From contig NZ_LQPZ01000041.1 of the NCBI RefSeq assembly GCF_002102395.1, forward strand, positions 39,639-103,638: a stretch of 64,000 nt of DNA. Direction: 5' to 3'. Each line of letters starts with the position of its first letter. Within the stretch, counting starts at the first letter, position 1. Below the pieces are notes generated by a model. It was not told the origin of the DNA and made no database searches. It was given only the letters and a program-made list of their open reading frames with translations. Source of the stretch: Mycolicibacillus trivialis (GTDB taxonomy: Bacteria > Actinomycetota > Actinomycetes > Mycobacteriales > Mycobacteriaceae). The translations under genes and the position numbers were made by a program. This document shows, piece by piece, positions 48,739-57,564 of this stretch.

Positions 48739-49512
48739 TCAGCGGCCACGCCATTCCGGGCGGCGTTTCTGCTGCCAGGCCGTCAGTCCCTCCGTGACGT
48801 CTTCGGTGGCGCCGACCACCTTGCGCATCGTCTCGCCGAACCGGACCGCTTCGGTCCAGCCCATGTCGGCGCTGCGCCAGGCCACCTCCTTGGTCGCTCG
48901 CTGTGCCAGCGGGGCGGCGCGGGTCAGCGTCCGGGCCCACTCGCGAGCGGTCTGCTGGAGCTGTTCGGGTTCCACCAACCGCCAGACCAGGCCGATCTCG
49001 AAGGCCCGTTGCGCGCTCATCGGCCGTCCACTCAGCAGCAGTTCCATGGCGTTGGCCCAGCCGACCTTCTGCGGCAGCCGGATCGCTCCGACGATGGTGG
49101 GGACGCCCAGCGACACCTCGGGGTAGGCGAACACCGCCTCGGTGCTGGCGATGACGAAGTCGCAGAACAGCACTCCGGTCAGCCCGTAGCCGACGCACGG
49201 ACCGTGGACCGCGGCGATCGTCGGTTTGAAAAGCTCCATGCCGCTTTCGAAACTGTTCACGGTCGGCTTCTCCCAGAACGTGCCGCCGAAGGTGCCGACC
49301 GCGCCCGCGCTGTCCTTGAGGTCGGCGCCGGCGCAGAAGACTTCACCGGCGCCGGTCAGGATCCCCACCCAGGCGTCTTCGTCGTCGCGGAATCGGTCCC
49401 AGGCGTCGTTGAGGTCGGTGCGCAGCGCGCCGTTGATGGCGTTGCGGGCGTCGGGGCGGTTGAGGGTGATCGTCGCGACGTGGTCGTTCAGTTCGTAGGT
49501 GACCAGGCTCAT
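48739..49512 (-). CDS. Enoyl-CoA hydratase/isomerase (crotonase) family protein
   Basis: 257-residue crotonase. The oxyanion-hole segments are [14 protein letters not shown] and [17 protein letters not shown], with [17 protein letters not shown] at the catalytic loop. It probably hydrates or isomerises an enoyl-CoA. It lies in the place of echA13 (Rv1935c). Start ATG 49512, divergent from tpx. Confidence 0.88.
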   Translation of the reverse strand: MSLVTYELNDHVATITLNRPDARNAINGALRTDLNDAWDRFRDDEDAWVGILTGAGEVFCAGADLKDSAGAVGTFGGTFWEKPTVNSFESGMELFKPTIAAVHGPCVGYGLTGVLFCDFVIASTEAVFAYPEVSLGVPTIVGAIRLPQKVGWANAMELLLSGRPMSAQRAFEIGLVWRLVEPEQLQQTAREWARTLTRAAPLAQRATKEVAWRSADMGWTEAVRFGETMRKVVGATEDVTEGLTAWQQKRRPEWRGR

Positions 49513-49604
49513 GGGTGCAGCCTATGCGTGTGGTGGCCTGCGCTGGGCCGGACTGGCGGGGCCTGCCTTCCCCGCACCGCGATCCACTTGGCAGACTGGG
49601 GGGT

Positions 49605-50099
49605 ATGGCACAGGTTACGTTTCACGGAAATGCAGTCAACACCGTCGGCGAGCTGCCCGCGCAGGGTGCAGCGGCCCCGGGCTTCACGCTCACCGGCGCC
49701 GACCTCAGCGAGGTCAGCAACGACCAGTTCAGCGGTAAACGTGTGCTGCTGAACATCTTCCCGTCCGTGGACACGCCGGTCTGCGCGACCAGCGTGCGCA
49801 CCTTCAACGAGAAGGCCGCCGCCGGTGGCCTGAACGTGCTGTGCGTGTCGAAGGACCTGCCGTTCGCGCTGAAGCGGTTCTGCGCGGCGGAGGGGATCGA
49901 GAACGTCTCGGCCGCCTCGGCGTTCCGCGGCAGCTTCGGCGAGGACTACGGGCTGACGCTGACCGACAGCCCGCTGGCCGGTCTGCTGGCCCGCGCGATC
50001 GTGGTGGTCGACGCCGACGGCAAGGTGACCTACACCCAGCTGGTTCCCGAGATCGGCGAGGAGCCCGACTACGACGCCGCGCTGGCAGCGTTGAGCTGA
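49605..50099 (+). CDS. tpx: Thiol peroxidase Tpx
   Basis: 164-residue atypical two-Cys peroxiredoxin that reduces peroxides with thioredoxin. The peroxidatic Cys60 (VDTPVCATS) and resolving Cys93 (KRFCAAEG), plus Cys80, are exactly as in M. tuberculosis Tpx (Rv1932). Start ATG 49605 ([11 protein letters not shown]). The NYN gene overlaps its stop. Confidence 0.95.
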   Translation: MAQVTFHGNAVNTVGELPAQGAAAPGFTLTGADLSEVSNDQFSGKRVLLNIFPSVDTPVCATSVRTFNEKAAAGGLNVLCVSKDLPFALKRFCAAEGIENVSAASAFRGSFGEDYGLTLTDSPLAGLLARAIVVVDADGKVTYTQLVPEIGEEPDYDAALAALS

Positions 50100-50503
50100 G
50101 TTCCTCCCCGCCGGCCGCCGGGACGCGGTGGATCGTCGACGCGATGAACGTGATCGGCTCGCGTCCCGACGGCTGGTGGCGGGATCGCCGGGCCGCGATG
50201 TCCCGGCTGGTGGCGCACCTGGAGCGCTGGGCCACCGCCGAGGGCGAGCAGGTGACCGTGGTCTTCGAGCAGGCGGTGTCACCGCCGATCCACTCGTCGG
50301 TGATCACCATCGCGCACGCCCCGCGGGCCCGGCCAGACTCCGCCGACGACGAGATCGTCCGCCTGGTCGAAGCCGCGCCGGAGCCCGAGCAGCTCACCGT
50401 GGTGACCTCCGACGCGACGCTGGTGACACGGGTGCGCGCCGCCGGTGCGGCGACCCACCCGGCCGCGTCGTTCCGGTCGCGCATCGACACACCGACGGGC
50501 TGA
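50096..50503 (+). CDS. NYN domain RNase-like protein, start uncertain
   Basis: NYN/PIN-like protein of about 135 residues. The catalytic acidic start is [17 protein letters not shown], later [17 protein letters not shown] and [18 protein letters not shown] with further acidic residues. These are RNA-processing or decay nucleases, or inactive binders. There is no usual start codon in frame before the conserved part: the nearest candidates are CTG 50096, which overlaps the tpx stop (CTGA), or ATG 50143, which would remove the first catalytic Asp. I took the CTG as the boundary. Confidence 0.62.
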   Translation: MSSSPPAAGTRWIVDAMNVIGSRPDGWWRDRRAAMSRLVAHLERWATAEGEQVTVVFEQAVSPPIHSSVITIAHAPRARPDSADDEIVRLVEAAPEPEQLTVVTSDATLVTRVRAAGAATHPAASFRSRIDTPTG

Positions 50504-50523
50504 CCGCCGGTTATCGTTGCCGC

Positions 50524-50973
50524 ATGGCCGTCGCCGGCTCACCCGCGCCCCTGTCCACCGCCCGCCGGGCTCTGTGCGTCGACTACGCGCTGATCGCGGC
50601 GGTGGCGCTGGTCGCGACCTGGAGCCAGAACCTGGCCTACGGCGTCGGAACCTCCACCGCCACAGCGTTTTTGCGTGATACGACCGTGACACCCGCGGCG
50701 CGGTCGATCACCGCCGACATCCTGCTGCTTACCCTCGCCGTGGTCGTCGTGATGGTCATCGAGGCCCGCAAGCACGGGGTACGGTTCGTCTGGCTGTATG
50801 TGGCGGCGAGCCTGCTCACCGCGATCAGCGTCACGTTTCCGCTGTTCCTCATCGCCCGCGAACGCCGGCTGGGCGCTGCCGGTACGGCGCGACTCCGGCC
50901 CGTTGACACCGCGCTGCTGGTCGTGGCGGGGGCGGCGATCCTCGCGGCAACGGTGTGGGTCGACACCCGCTGA
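50524..50973 (+). CDS. DUF2834-like membrane protein
   Basis: 149-residue protein with about four membrane helices and the DUF2834-type segment RFVWLYVAASLLTAISVTFP, then LFLIARERRL. Function unknown. It lies 20 bases after the NYN gene on the same strand and is convergent with the FAD oxidoreductase. ATG 50524. Confidence 0.75.
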   Translation: MAVAGSPAPLSTARRALCVDYALIAAVALVATWSQNLAYGVGTSTATAFLRDTTVTPAARSITADILLLTLAVVVVMVIEARKHGVRFVWLYVAASLLTAISVTFPLFLIARERRLGAAGTARLRPVDTALLVVAGAAILAATVWVDTR

Positions 50974-50975
50974 CG

Positions 50976-52571
50976 TCAGGCGACGGCGGTGACCGCGGCG
51001 CCGGCCCGACGCCCGGCGAACACGCAGTCGGCGATCGACAACCCACTGACGTATGAGCCCGAGCAGATTCCGACCGCGGTGCGACCGGCGCTGTAGAGGC
51101 CGGCGATCGGCCGGTCGTCGGCGTCGAGCACCGCGCCGGTGTCCTCGTCGACGCGGACCCCGCCGAGGGTGAGCATCGGGGTGGGGTAGAGGACGTTGGG
51201 CCGCACCGAGATGTCCATCAGGGTGAACGGGCCGCGTTCGATGCGCCGGCGGAATTCCGCGGGCTTGCCCACCGGGTCGGCGGTGTCGTTGTCGATGGCG
51301 TCGTTGTGTGCCTTGACGGTGGCGGCCAATCGCTCCGCGTCGATGCCGGCGGCCCGTGCGACGTCGGCCAGGGTCTTGCCGCGCGCCGCGCCGTAGAACA
51401 TCAGCGCGGCGGCCTGCGCGCGCTGGAACCACAGGGTCTGGGTGAACAGTTGACGCTTGGCCTCGGCCATCAGTGTCGCGTCGGCCAGGATCCAGCCCTT
51501 GCCGCCGTGCCTGGTGACCATGGCGTGACCCAGTGCTGCGCCGTAACGGGTTTCGTCGATGATCCGCTGGCCCCGGTCGTCGACGACGATGGCGGAGATG
51601 AAGGCACTCGGCGGCGTGATGAACCGCCACACCGACACGTCGTCCATGTGTGCGGTGACGGCGCCCGCGCTCTCGGCTAGCGCGATTCCGCTGCCGTCGT
51701 CGCCGCTGGTGCCCAGCGGCAGCCCGCCGCCGAACTGCGGGGCGTAGTGTTCGCGCCACTCACTGTTGGCGTAGAAGCCGCCGGCGCAGACGATCACGCC
51801 GCGGCGGGCGACGATGCGCAACGGCCGCGCGTAGCGGGCTTCGAGGGCTGTGAGTCGCGCCTCCATGGCCCGACGCAGCGGTGGGTAGTAGACGCCGGGT
51901 TTGGTGGAGATCGCCGCCAACCGGGCATAGCGCCGGCGGACGCGGCGCGGCGCGAAGTTCATCGTCATCGTCTGCACCCCGGTCACCCGACCGGAGTCGT
52001 CGCGCAGCAGCTCGGTGACCCTGGTGTGCGGGCGGAACCGCACGCCCAGTCGCCGGGCGGACGCGGCGAGCGGGGCGTACATCTTCTTGCCCGAGGTGCC
52101 CTTGCCCTTGAAGCGGTGCCCGCGCGGCACCGGCGGGGTGTGGGCGCGGAATGCCCCGGAGTTCTCGCTGCCGGAGTAGTACAGGTAGTAGCGGTTGTTC
52201 GGAAACGAGGTCTTGTAGGGGCAGAGGCTGGCGTCGAACGGGACGCCGTGCTGCTGCAGCCACTCCAGGTTCTCCGGGCTGGTGCGCACGAACCGCTCGA
52301 GGGTTTCCGGGCGGACCGCCTCGCCGACTTCCAGCCGCAGATAGGTCAGCATCTGCTCGACGGTGTCGGTCACGCCCGCCTGCTGTTGGATCGAGGTGCC
52401 CGCGCCGGCGTAGTAGATGCCGCCCGAGATGGCGGTGGCGCCGCCGCCGTTGGCGCGGTCGACGGCGATGACCTCCGCGCCGCGTTCGCGGGCGGTGATC
52501 GCGGCGGTGGTGCCCGCCGCGCCGAATCCGATCACGACGACGTCGGTGGTCTCGGTGGTTCCTTCGGTCAC
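50976..52571 (-). CDS. FAD-dependent oxidoreductase (fumarate reductase/ketosteroid dehydrogenase-like)
   Basis: 531-residue flavoprotein with the N-terminal FAD fold DVVVIGFGAAGTTAAITA and the C-terminal GLYSAGRTAVGICSGSYVS that closes the site. GGGATAISGGIYYAGAG and GVIVCAGGFYANSEW are typical of the succinate dehydrogenase/FRD flavoprotein class that includes 3-ketosteroid delta-1-dehydrogenase. Steroid use is possible, not shown. Start GTG 52571 is preferred because AAAGGA lies just before it; GTG 52586 would make it five residues longer. Confidence 0.85.
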   Translation of the reverse strand: MTEGTTETTDVVVIGFGAAGTTAAITARERGAEVIAVDRANGGGATAISGGIYYAGAGTSIQQQAGVTDTVEQMLTYLRLEVGEAVRPETLERFVRTSPENLEWLQQHGVPFDASLCPYKTSFPNNRYYLYYSGSENSGAFRAHTPPVPRGHRFKGKGTSGKKMYAPLAASARRLGVRFRPHTRVTELLRDDSGRVTGVQTMTMNFAPRRVRRRYARLAAISTKPGVYYPPLRRAMEARLTALEARYARPLRIVARRGVIVCAGGFYANSEWREHYAPQFGGGLPLGTSGDDGSGIALAESAGAVTAHMDDVSVWRFITPPSAFISAIVVDDRGQRIIDETRYGAALGHAMVTRHGGKGWILADATLMAEAKRQLFTQTLWFQRAQAAALMFYGAARGKTLADVARAAGIDAERLAATVKAHNDAIDNDTADPVGKPAEFRRRIERGPFTLMDISVRPNVLYPTPMLTLGGVRVDEDTGAVLDADDRPIAGLYSAGRTAVGICSGSYVSGLSIADCVFAGRRAGAAVTAVA

Positions 52572-52787
52572 GGCGGTCCTTTGCACGATCGGGATTCGGC
52601 CGCCGTCACTGTAACAGCCTCTAGCGGCGCCCTTGGCCCTCTGAACAGCGAGTAAGCCTGCCGGGGGAGCGAAGTCGAAACGTGTTCACCAGGGCTGCCT
52701 GCGGCGGTGGTTTCGCTGCTCGGCCACCGGGTACGACACACCCGTGGGACAAGGAGAGCGAGACGCCGATGACGCTAGCGGATCTAT

Positions 52788-53039
52788 GTGGTCGCGTCGG
52801 CGGCCGAGGCGTTCCTGAACGCACGTGTGGCCCAAACGGACATCTGGGCGGACCGAATGCCTTGCGGACCCTTGCCGGTGAGCACGGTGAAGATCAATGC
52901 CGTGTTCGGCGGGGCGCCCGGGGGAGCGGCGGAACCCCGTCGGGCCGGCGGCACCGGGTTCGGGTTCGGACCCGAACTTCTCGACGAGATGACTGCCGTG
53001 AAAGTGGTGCACTGGACCGCGCCGGGACGCGGCGCCTGA
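52788..53039 (+). CDS. Hypothetical protein, probably 5'-frameshifted
   Basis: 83-residue frame from GTG 52788, with strong G/C third positions over its whole length. The product is ASAAEAFLNARVAQTDIWAD followed by a Gly-rich middle and ELLDEMTAVKVVHWTAPG. A ribosome site AAGGAG (52750-52755) and ATG 52769 (MTLAD) lie just upstream in another frame; losing one base near 52784 would join MTLAD to YVVASAAEAF as one protein of about 90 residues. So this is either a frameshifted gene or has an unusual start. No family recognised. Confidence 0.45.
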   Translation: MVASAAEAFLNARVAQTDIWADRMPCGPLPVSTVKINAVFGGAPGGAAEPRRAGGTGFGFGPELLDEMTAVKVVHWTAPGRGA

Positions 53040-53107
53040 CCCTTCCTGTGTCCTAGCTCATATTCTTGCTATGATTGTGGCGTACGTCATAGTGAGAGGT
53101 GAGTCGG

Positions 53108-53317
53108 ATGGGCCGGTCGGGAAAACGCGTCGTCGGCACACCACGATCCGGCGCGACCTTAAGCCTCCGACGGCTCATGATCGCGCTGTTCAGCATCGCG
53201 GTCCTCATCGTCGCCAGCGCGGGGATCGTCGCCACCGCTTCCACCGGACAGAGTTCGAACGCGATCGCCATCGGCCTGGTGGCCGGCGCGTTCTTCTTCG
53301 CTGCCGCGTTCTGTTGA
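53108..53317 (+). CDS. Small two-helix membrane protein
   Basis: 69-residue protein with a basic N-terminus and two hydrophobic segments (LMIALFSIAVLIVASAGIV; AIAIGLVAGAFFFAAAF). Start ATG 53108 with AGAGGTGAG upstream; a GTG three codons earlier is possible. A TATGAT (53070-53075) could be its -10 element. It lies in a locally AT-richer stretch. No family recognised. Confidence 0.6.
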   Translation: MGRSGKRVVGTPRSGATLSLRRLMIALFSIAVLIVASAGIVATASTGQSSNAIAIGLVAGAFFFAAAFC

Positions 53318-53463
53318 CGAACCGGGCCACTTCGGCCGGGGTGGCGTAGCCGGCGCCATTTCGCTGGCACGCCTCGGTTGGCGCGTCTCCGCCGCCGCAC
53401 CTCCGCCAGTGCGATGACCCACCCACTTCACAGTCGGTGTTTGCCCACTCGACCAATTAGTTG

Positions 53464-53482
53464 TTAGGTTACCCTATGCTAA
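53464..53482. promoter_or_regulatory. Possible IdeR box near unknown gene
   Basis: TTAGGTTACCCTATGCTAA matches the IdeR consensus at 16 of 19 positions, the best match of the three in this window. It overlaps the first start codon of the following gene, which is unusual and may mean the true start is further in. Confidence 0.55.
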
Positions 53483-53949
53483 TTTCTGGCAAGGGTTTTG
53501 GCGAGGGCTACGGTCAATCGGTAGCGGAGGCCGTGATCGCCTACCAGCGCACAGCGCTCAACCTCATTCTCGCCCGCCGACGGCGGATGTTCCTTGTGGT
53601 GCACCAACTCGCTACTCGACTGGGCCCTGTCCGGGTCCGCGGATCGGACAGCGCGCTGGTCCGGGCGCAGCTCGCGATCGTTCGAGACCTGATCATCGCC
53701 GGCCACGATGAGAGCAAGGCGCTCCTGATCGCGCTGGCTCCACTGTTCGGTGACGCCTCCATGAAAGGCGTCTGGCTCGATCTACGACGCAGCGGGCCGA
53801 ACCTCATGAAGGCCACCGTCCAGGATGGCGAGGGTCGATTCGATGTCCGGCTCCGACACCAGGGCGGCAGGGAGCGACGCAGATCCGAGGTTTCGCGACG
53901 GTTGCAGTTGGGCAAAGTTACGGCTGCGTCGTCGCGGCGTCCGCGGTGA
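53476..53949 (+). CDS. Hypothetical protein in accessory stretch
   Basis: 157 residues from ATG 53476. It has helical middle parts (GYGQSVAEAVIAYQRTALNL; VRAQLAIVRDLIIAGHDESK) and a basic tail (RERRRSEVSRRLQLGK). Third-position GC is lower than in neighbours, suggesting transfer or fast drift. The start overlaps a possible IdeR box, so the real start may lie at GTG 53533 or later. No family recognised. Confidence 0.5.
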   Translation: MLISGKGFGEGYGQSVAEAVIAYQRTALNLILARRRRMFLVVHQLATRLGPVRVRGSDSALVRAQLAIVRDLIIAGHDESKALLIALAPLFGDASMKGVWLDLRRSGPNLMKATVQDGEGRFDVRLRHQGGRERRRSEVSRRLQLGKVTAASSRRPR

Positions 53950-53979
53950 CTCGATCCGGCTGCCATAGGGTCGGCAGCT

Positions 53980-54414
53980 ATGACCGGGCTGCGCGATGTC
54001 GTGAAAAGTTGGGCCACAGTGCTTCACGTGGCTTTCGCGGCGCTGCTGATCGGCTCGTTCAGCCTGATAGCCACCCCGGTAGCCCGCGCCGCTGCGGCGA
54101 CGGCGACGTTGTCGGTGACATCGACCTGGCAGACCGGATTCATCGCCAGTTTCAGCATCACCAATTGGAGCGGCGCGCCGCTGACCGACTGGCGGCTTGA
54201 GTTCGACATGCCGGTGGGGCAGTCGGTTTCGCACACCTGGAGCAGCAGCATCGCGCAGTCGGGCACCCACTTCGTCCTGACTCCCGCAAACTGGAACCGC
54301 ATCATCAAGCCGGGGGACACCGCCACCGGCGGTATGCGCGGAGTGCTGTCCGGAACGTACTCGCCCCCGTCGAACTGCTTCCTCAACCGGCAGATTCGCT
54401 GCACCGTGCAGTAG
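53980..54414 (+). CDS. Secreted carbohydrate-binding protein, CBM2-type
   Basis: 144-residue protein with a signal peptide (about 1-38, ending ARAAAA) and a family 2 carbohydrate-binding module (SVTSTWQTGFIASFSITNWS; PLTDWRLEFDMPVG; NWNRIIKPGDTATGG). It has no catalytic domain. M. tuberculosis Rv1987 has the same build. It binds cellulose or chitin-like glycan and may act at the surface. ATG 53980. Confidence 0.85.
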   Translation: MTGLRDVVKSWATVLHVAFAALLIGSFSLIATPVARAAAATATLSVTSTWQTGFIASFSITNWSGAPLTDWRLEFDMPVGQSVSHTWSSSIAQSGTHFVLTPANWNRIIKPGDTATGGMRGVLSGTYSPPSNCFLNRQIRCTVQ

Positions 54415-54456
54415 GCAGAGTGGCTCGAGTACCAGTCGCGCACCCGCCGGCGCCGT

Positions 54457-55725
54457 TTAGTTGTCGGGTGGGGGGTGGGGTTGGTAGGGGTCGTACCACC
54501 ACCAGTCGGCGTTTTCGCCGAGTGGGCCGGAACACGGGGGGACCGCCGGGGGTGGGCCGGTGGGGGTTCGGGCCAGCGATCCGCGGCGCAGGGGGTGACC
54601 GTCGGCGTCGGCGACCTGTAGTTGGTCGGCGGGGCCGGTGATGGTGAGGCCGCCGCTATGGTGCAGGCGGTGGTGAAACGGGCAGAGCAGCACCAGGTTG
54701 GCCAGCTCAGTGGGTCCGCCGTCTTCCCAGTGCACGATGTGGTGGGCATGCAGACCGCGGCTGGCCCCGCACCCGGGTACCGCGCAGGTGGGCTGGCGGG
54801 CCTCCAGGGCGCGGCGTAGCCGGCGGTTGACGGTGCGGGTGGCCCGCCCGCACCCGATCGGGCGCCCATCGCGTTCGAACCACACCTCCGCGGTGGCATC
54901 ACAGGTCAGATAGCGGCGTTCGGCGTCGGTGAGCAGCGGACCCAGATGCAACCCGGCCAGCTTCTCTTTGACGTCGAGGTGCACGACCACGGTGGTGCGC
55001 TGCCCCTGCGGGCGCGCAGCCGCCTCGGCGTCCCAGCCGGCGTGCACCAGGGCCATGAACGCATCGACGGTGGTCGGCATCGGCGGGCGCCCGCTCGCCT
55101 TCTCCGCGGTGGGCTCCCCGGTGGGGTCGGTGTCGTGGTGATCGCGGCGCCACCGGCTCACCAACGTGTCGCGATGGGAAGCCAGCGCCGACTCGAAGAC
55201 CGCGGAGTCGGTGTGCGCCAAGGTGATGCGCCAGAAATCGAACTCGCCGTCACCGGTCTTGGTGATCGCAGCGTGGCGACGGGGCCGATCAGGCTCCGGG
55301 CGCGGCTCCAACTTCACCGCGGTCCGCAACTGCGCGACGGTGGCGATCTCCACCAGTTGCGCATAATGGCCATCGCAACCCGCGCCCGCCCCGGCCCGCT
55401 CGGCGATCACCGCCACCTGATCCAGCGAACAGCGGCCCTCTTGCAGGCTTTGAGTGCAGCGCGGCAACTCCGCTGACCGACGCGCCACGGCGGTCAACCG
55501 CTCGGCATTGCTCGGCGAAGACCCGGTCTTCCACGCCACCAACGCCGGCACCGACCGTGCCCCCGTCGACCCCCACAACCCGTCCCGGTCGATTTCGGCC
55601 ACGATCGCCACGATCCGCCCATCGATCGCATTACGCTGACCGGTCAACTCCGCCAACTCCGAAAACAACGCATCCAACCGCCCGGCCGGAGTCCCGGCGG
55701 GAGTAGCGGCGGCGGTCGACGACAT
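54457..55725 (-). CDS. DUF222/HNH endonuclease domain protein (REP13E12 family)
   Basis: 422-residue protein of the mycobacterial 13E12 repeat family: a DUF222 N-terminal part (about 1-300) and a C-terminal HNH nuclease motif (TCAVPGCGASRGLHAHHIVH; LANLVLLCPFHHRLHH) with Cys/His metal ligands. These proteins occur in many copies in actinobacteria; mobility or nicking roles are suspected, not shown. Start ATG 55725 behind GGAGGAGG; a longer upstream frame has poor coding character. Confidence 0.88.
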   Translation of the reverse strand: MSSTAAATPAGTPAGRLDALFSELAELTGQRNAIDGRIVAIVAEIDRDGLWGSTGARSVPALVAWKTGSSPSNAERLTAVARRSAELPRCTQSLQEGRCSLDQVAVIAERAGAGAGCDGHYAQLVEIATVAQLRTAVKLEPRPEPDRPRRHAAITKTGDGEFDFWRITLAHTDSAVFESALASHRDTLVSRWRRDHHDTDPTGEPTAEKASGRPPMPTTVDAFMALVHAGWDAEAAARPQGQRTTVVVHLDVKEKLAGLHLGPLLTDAERRYLTCDATAEVWFERDGRPIGCGRATRTVNRRLRRALEARQPTCAVPGCGASRGLHAHHIVHWEDGGPTELANLVLLCPFHHRLHHSGGLTITGPADQLQVADADGHPLRRGSLARTPTGPPPAVPPCSGPLGENADWWWYDPYQPHPPPDN

Positions 55726-55940
55726 GACCCCAGCCTCCTCCGAGGGTCTGACAAAAGATTGGCGCGAGATCTCCCAGGAGAGGGGAGGTCGATCGCTCGG
55801 GAGAACGGGCAGGTCAACCGAGCGCGGGGCACAATCCCCATTCGTTCCTACCGGTAACTCGATTCCTGCATATTCTCTCGCGCGAAACAGCGCGCTTAAA
55901 GTGCGGTACATCTATGTCTCACCGGTGATACACTGGGAAC

Positions 55941-56177
55941 ATGGCTACGGTCACGGTGCGCGAACTGCGCAACACTGGAGGAGACGTTCTGCGTCGTGTC
56001 GAGCATGGCGAGCGCATCGTCATTACGCGGGACGGCACACCCGTCGCCGAACTACGGCCGCTGCCGCGCTCCAGTGCGCCGCCCGCCGAACTGATTCGTC
56101 GCCGCAAGAATCTTCCGCCGGTGAACCCGGATGCCCTCCGGCGCGACATCGACAACCTCATCGACCCGTCGCTGTGA
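55941..56177 (+). CDS. vapB: Antitoxin, VapB/Phd-type
   Basis: 78-residue Phd/YefM-type antitoxin starting TVTVRELRNTGGDVLRRVEH, with the DNA-binding beta-sheet fold in residues 1-50 and a toxin-binding acidic tail. It neutralises VapC and represses its own promoter. The vapC start overlaps its stop by four bases. ATG 55941. Confidence 0.88.
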   Translation: MATVTVRELRNTGGDVLRRVEHGERIVITRDGTPVAELRPLPRSSAPPAELIRRRKNLPPVNPDALRRDIDNLIDPSL

Positions 56178-56596
56178 CTCAAATCCAGAGCCGGGGGATG
56201 CTGGATACCTCCACGGCGATCCTGTTGGGTCAGATTCCTGACCCGGCCGAGCTCCCCGGCGAGTCGGTGATCAGCGCGATCACGCTGGCCGAGCTGTCCG
56301 TAGGTCCACACGTCGCCAACGATGACGCAGAGCGCAGCGCCCGGCAGCAGCACCTACAGCAGGCCGAGGCCGATTTCGACGTCCTGCCGTTCGATGGAGA
56401 TTGCGCTCGGGCGTTTGGAGCCGTAGCGGCAGCGCTGCGCGCGTCGGGGCGCAAGCCGGCTGCGCGCGCCTACGACGCACTCATCGCGGCCACCGCAATC
56501 ACGCACGCACTGCCGTTGTACACGTGCAACCCCGCCGACTTCGCAGGAATCCCGCGACTGGAATTACGGTCAGTCACACACCCGCATCACCGATAG
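56174..56596 (+). CDS. vapC: PIN-domain toxin VapC
   Basis: 140-residue PIN ribonuclease with the acidic site Asp11 (MLDTSTAIL), Glu40 (ITLAEL), Asp101 (AYDALIAAT) and Asp122 (CNPADF). VapC toxins cut tRNA or rRNA. Start GTG 56174 overlaps the vapB stop (GTGA), the usual coupled layout. The short leader before MLDTS is typical when the overlap start is used. Confidence 0.88.
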   Translation: MTQIQSRGMLDTSTAILLGQIPDPAELPGESVISAITLAELSVGPHVANDDAERSARQQHLQQAEADFDVLPFDGDCARAFGAVAAALRASGRKPAARAYDALIAATAITHALPLYTCNPADFAGIPRLELRSVTHPHHR

Positions 56597-56659
56597 GGCA
56601 ACGCTGAAAGGTGTTGGGAAACGACATGATATGCAGTGGTTAACTTGACATAATGTAGC

Positions 56660-56705
56660 TTATCGGCAGATCGGTGGGCTGGGCCTTGTCCACACCGACC
56701 GATAA
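56660..56705. repeat. Compound hairpin in accessory spacer
   Basis: Two nested stems: outer TTATCGG/CCGATAA (56660-56666, 56699-56705) and inner CGGTG/CACCG (56672-56676, 56693-56697). Left internal loop is five bases, right one base. It could be a structured RNA, a recombination end or a terminator remnant. Confidence 0.45.
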
Positions 56706-57024
56706 AGTAGCGCTCTTCGCTTGGCGCGGAGTCATTCCGGGAGACGTCGATGCCCGACCTCATCACCCGTCGCGAAGCTGGCGCGGCTGCGCACGATGCA
56801 AACCCCATCAGCGCAACGGAACCGCCGGCCGCTCGGACAACGATCCCGTCGCCGGCCGACGGCTATTGGGGCGCGCCCGCCGCTACTCGAGTCGCAGCGT
56901 GGAGCACGACTGCGCCACGAGGCCGGGCTCAGACCGGCCCCCCCGCAACGAGCGTCGTAGTAAAGCTGCACCCCGCCATTTCGTCACTGTGACGTTTTGC
57001 GAGGGCGGTGGGCAGTGGTGGGCC

Positions 57025-57067
57025 CCGGGCCCGCCTCCGCTCACGGTGCGCCGGGCCCGGTCGGTTT
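57025..57067 (+). terminator. Possible rightward terminator before arsC
   Basis: CCGGGCCCG and CGGGCCCGG form a perfect 9-bp stem with an 18-base loop, followed on the plus strand by TCGGTTTT. The T tract suits rightward transcripts; it may also slow leftward ones from arsC. Confidence 0.4.
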
Positions 57068-57072
57068 TCTTA

Positions 57073-57564
57073 TTAGATCGGAGGCTGACCGGCTTGTAGC
57101 GGTGACCTGGTCGGCGGCGCTACCTGTTCCGGAGATGGCCCCGTGTCCTTGGGCACGAGTTTGGCGATGAGGGCCTGGACCCGGTTGGCGATGTCGTCGC
57201 GGATGAGGCGCATGCGTTCGATGCCGTCGATGCCGCGGTGAGAGGGCTCGTCGGTTTCCCAGGTTTCGACCGGGATGGTGACACCGGGGTCGAGTCGAGC
57301 TTCGGTTCCGAGGACCACCACGAGGTCGGCAGACCGGATCAGACTGTCGGTCAGCTGGGTCGGTTGGTGGCCGGTGATGTCGACACCGATTTCGTTGATG
57401 ACTGCTGCGGACAGTGGGTTGACACCGGTCTTGGCGCGAGTGCCCGCCGAAAGGGCATTGACACGCGCCCCGGCACTACGCCGCATCAACGCTTGTGCCA
57501 TCACGGATTTACCCGCGTTGCCCACGCAGACGAACAACACCGTGGGAAGGGCCTGGTCGGTCAT
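57073..57564 (-). CDS. arsC: Arsenate reductase, low-MW phosphatase type
   Basis: 163-residue arsenate reductase. The P-loop is FVCVGNAGKSVMAQA with catalytic Cys13 and no second Cys in the loop, as in mycothiol/mycoredoxin-dependent actinobacterial ArsC. It reduces arsenate to arsenite for export. Start ATG 57564 overlaps the acr3 stop by four bases (ATGA). Last gene of arsM-acr3-arsC. Confidence 0.9.
   Translation of the reverse strand: MTDQALPTVLFVCVGNAGKSVMAQALMRRSAGARVNALSAGTRAKTGVNPLSAAVINEIGVDITGHQPTQLTDSLIRSADLVVVLGTEARLDPGVTIPVETWETDEPSHRGIDGIERMRLIRDDIANRVQALIAKLVPKDTGPSPEQVAPPTRSPLQAGQPPI

Larger units (their letters stand above)
56597..57072. other. 476-base spacer without clear gene
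   Basis: No convincing coding frame lies between vapC and arsC. The left part (56600-56720) is AT-richer. It holds the hairpin 56660-56705 and, at the right end, the 9-bp GC stem 57025-57060. An 80-codon plus-strand frame from 56750 has no ribosome site and an Ala/Pro/Arg-rich product with no fold, so I do not call it. Confidence 0.6.

Noticed and set aside
53159..53456. Minus-strand frames across 53.2-53.45 kb
   Set aside because: They overlap a better small membrane gene on the plus strand and look random.
54457..55911. Longer start for the HNH gene
   Set aside because: The upstream part lacks coding bias and a ribosome site, while ATG 55725 has GGAGGAGG in front.
56750..56992. 80-codon frame after vapC
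   Set aside because: No ribosome site and no protein-like composition.
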